Shown here: positions 37,576 through 38,239 of the stretch, one piece after another | How the letters are laid out: the number at the start of each line of letters is the position of its first letter | Numbering within the stretch: position 1 is the first letter of the stretch | Assembly: GCA_039931435.1 (NCBI GenBank) | Contig: JBDTRY010000014.1 | Coordinates: 1-38,239 of the forward strand | Source: JBDTRY01 sp039931435 | GTDB taxonomy: Bacteria > Acidobacteriota > Thermoanaerobaculia > Gp7-AA8 | Direction: 5' to 3' | DNA: 38,239 nt | The notes under the pieces: model-generated | The model's input: only the letters and a program-made list of their open reading frames with translations | Database searches by the model: none | Told to the model about the DNA's origin: nothing | Translations under genes and position numbers: made by a program

Positions 37576-38239
37576 GGCTCAATGCCTCCCGCACGAATGC
37601 GTCCCCCATTGGCAGTGGTTCCCTTTGCTTCAGGCGATTAGCGAATAGCCCGAACCAGACCCCGATCAATCCGATTGGGGTGAGGACATCGAGCCAGTGG
37701 AACGGCGGTCCAACCCTGCTGGATGGAACCACGATCCAGGTCAGATCGACCAGGTGCATGAGCAGTACGAGCGAGGCCACCATGATGATCGTCTTCGGGC
37801 GATCCTTGATCGGCCGCATCAGCAACAGAAAGAAAGGCAGAAAGAAGTGAAAGATCACCAGCACCAGGGAGACGAAGCCCCATGCGCCCTGCATCCGGGG
37901 AACGTAAAAGGTGACCTCTTCCCGGAGGTTACCTGACCAGATGAGAAGGAACTGCGAGAACGAGAGGTAGGCCCAGAGCATGGTCATGGCCAGAAGCAGA
38001 TTACCGAGGTCGCGTAGCGGGATCACGGAGAGGACATCCGCCACCGGCCGCGTCCGGGAGATCACAACGAGAATGATGATGGAGAACGAGAACGCCGCCA
38101 GGAGGTGCCCAACCATGAAGGACATCCCGAAAATCGTCGAGTACCAGGTGGGATCGAGCGACATCACCCAGTCCACTGCCGCAAAGGTGATTGTCAGCGC
38201 GAGGACCACCAGCCCGCCACCACTGAGCCTTCCCAGTTT
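37568..38239 (-). CDS. actF: Alternative complex III membrane subunit ActF (5' end outside window)
   Basis: The frame is open to the right edge, giving about 223 C-terminal residues. It has the phrases TITFAAVDWVMSLDPTWYSTIFG, the GDMLLAM-like LGNLLLAMTMLWAYLSFSQFLLIWSGN and FHFFLPFFLLLMRPIK. These, with the long helices, are characteristic of the ActF/quinol:cytochrome c oxidoreductase quinone-binding subunits. The complex oxidises quinol and passes electrons to cytochrome c; here it feeds the caa3 oxidase encoded downstream. Family NrfD-like ActC is the closest paralogue, but the DWVMSL.P.W motif favours ActF. The ATG of the next gene overlaps its end. Confidence 0.93.
   Translation of the reverse strand, partial: KLGRLSGGGLVVLALTITFAAVDWVMSLDPTWYSTIFGMSFMVGHLLAAFSFSIIILVVISRTRPVADVLSVIPLRDLGNLLLAMTMLWAYLSFSQFLLIWSGNLREEVTFYVPRMQGAWGFVSLVLVIFHFFLPFFLLLMRPIKDRPKTIIMVASLVLLMHLVDLTWIVVPSSRVGPPFHWLDVLTPIGLIGVWFGLFANRLKQREPLPMGDAFVREALSHG

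Overview
The window is a high-GC bacterial chromosome segment, gene-dense on both strands. I infer an acidobacterial origin from gene content alone: an Oar-like TonB-dependent receptor with an N-terminal carboxypeptidase-regulatory domain, an ECF sigma factor paired with a TPR-bearing membrane Ser/Thr kinase, an alternative complex III plus caa3 oxidase cluster, and secreted proteins of a type frequent in that phylum. No rRNA, tRNA, CRISPR array or intact transposase was seen.

Layout. 1-5371: the C-terminal part of smc (cut by the left edge), convergent with a PAP2 phosphatase and an ArnT-like glycosyltransferase, then a small YdcH/DUF465 protein ending in a hairpin. 5460-7999+: a phosphatidylethanolamine operon (psd, pssA) that continues, with overlap, into a USG-1-like aspartate-semialdehyde-dehydrogenase homologue lacking the catalytic cysteine. 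8018-10024: a dispersed inverted repeat, then an aminotransferase-peroxiredoxin pair on the minus strand. 10165-13500: a secreted protein followed by a debris field: a REP-like element, a relic of a small EYDF-type protein, a 168-bp element with 32-nt terminal inverted repeats, an MFS transporter and a decayed REP-associated tyrosine transposase (RAYT).

13918-20113: an Oar-like TonB-dependent receptor, convergent with an ECF sigma factor/Ser-Thr kinase operon. 20713-24725: a lipoprotein built of two 91-residue tandem repeats, a kelch/Asp-box secreted protein whose C-terminal module is related to the 10165 protein, and a frameshifted DNA fragment duplicated from the 10165 gene. 24761-32301: a SAM methyltransferase, a Rossmann-fold protein, a nuclease-helicase fusion (PD-(D/E)XK plus XPD/DinG type with Fe-S cysteines), a glycosyltransferase fused to a C-terminal DUF4214-like domain, an OsmC protein and a small helical-repeat protein.

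32330-38239 (minus strand): a tightly packed respiratory operon: actF (cut by the right edge), a one-helix periplasmic protein, a SCO copper chaperone, and caa3 oxidase subunits II, I, III and IV. Subunit I has the YSHPAVY signature of A2-type heme-copper oxidases. Together these would carry electrons from quinol through alternative complex III to an oxygen-reducing caa3 enzyme.

The least ordinary items are the GT39-DUF4214 fusion, the nuclease-helicase fusion, the USG-1 pseudoenzyme inside the phospholipid operon, the small inverted-repeat element, and two footprints that suggest past RAYT/REP activity. None of these by itself proves a new system.
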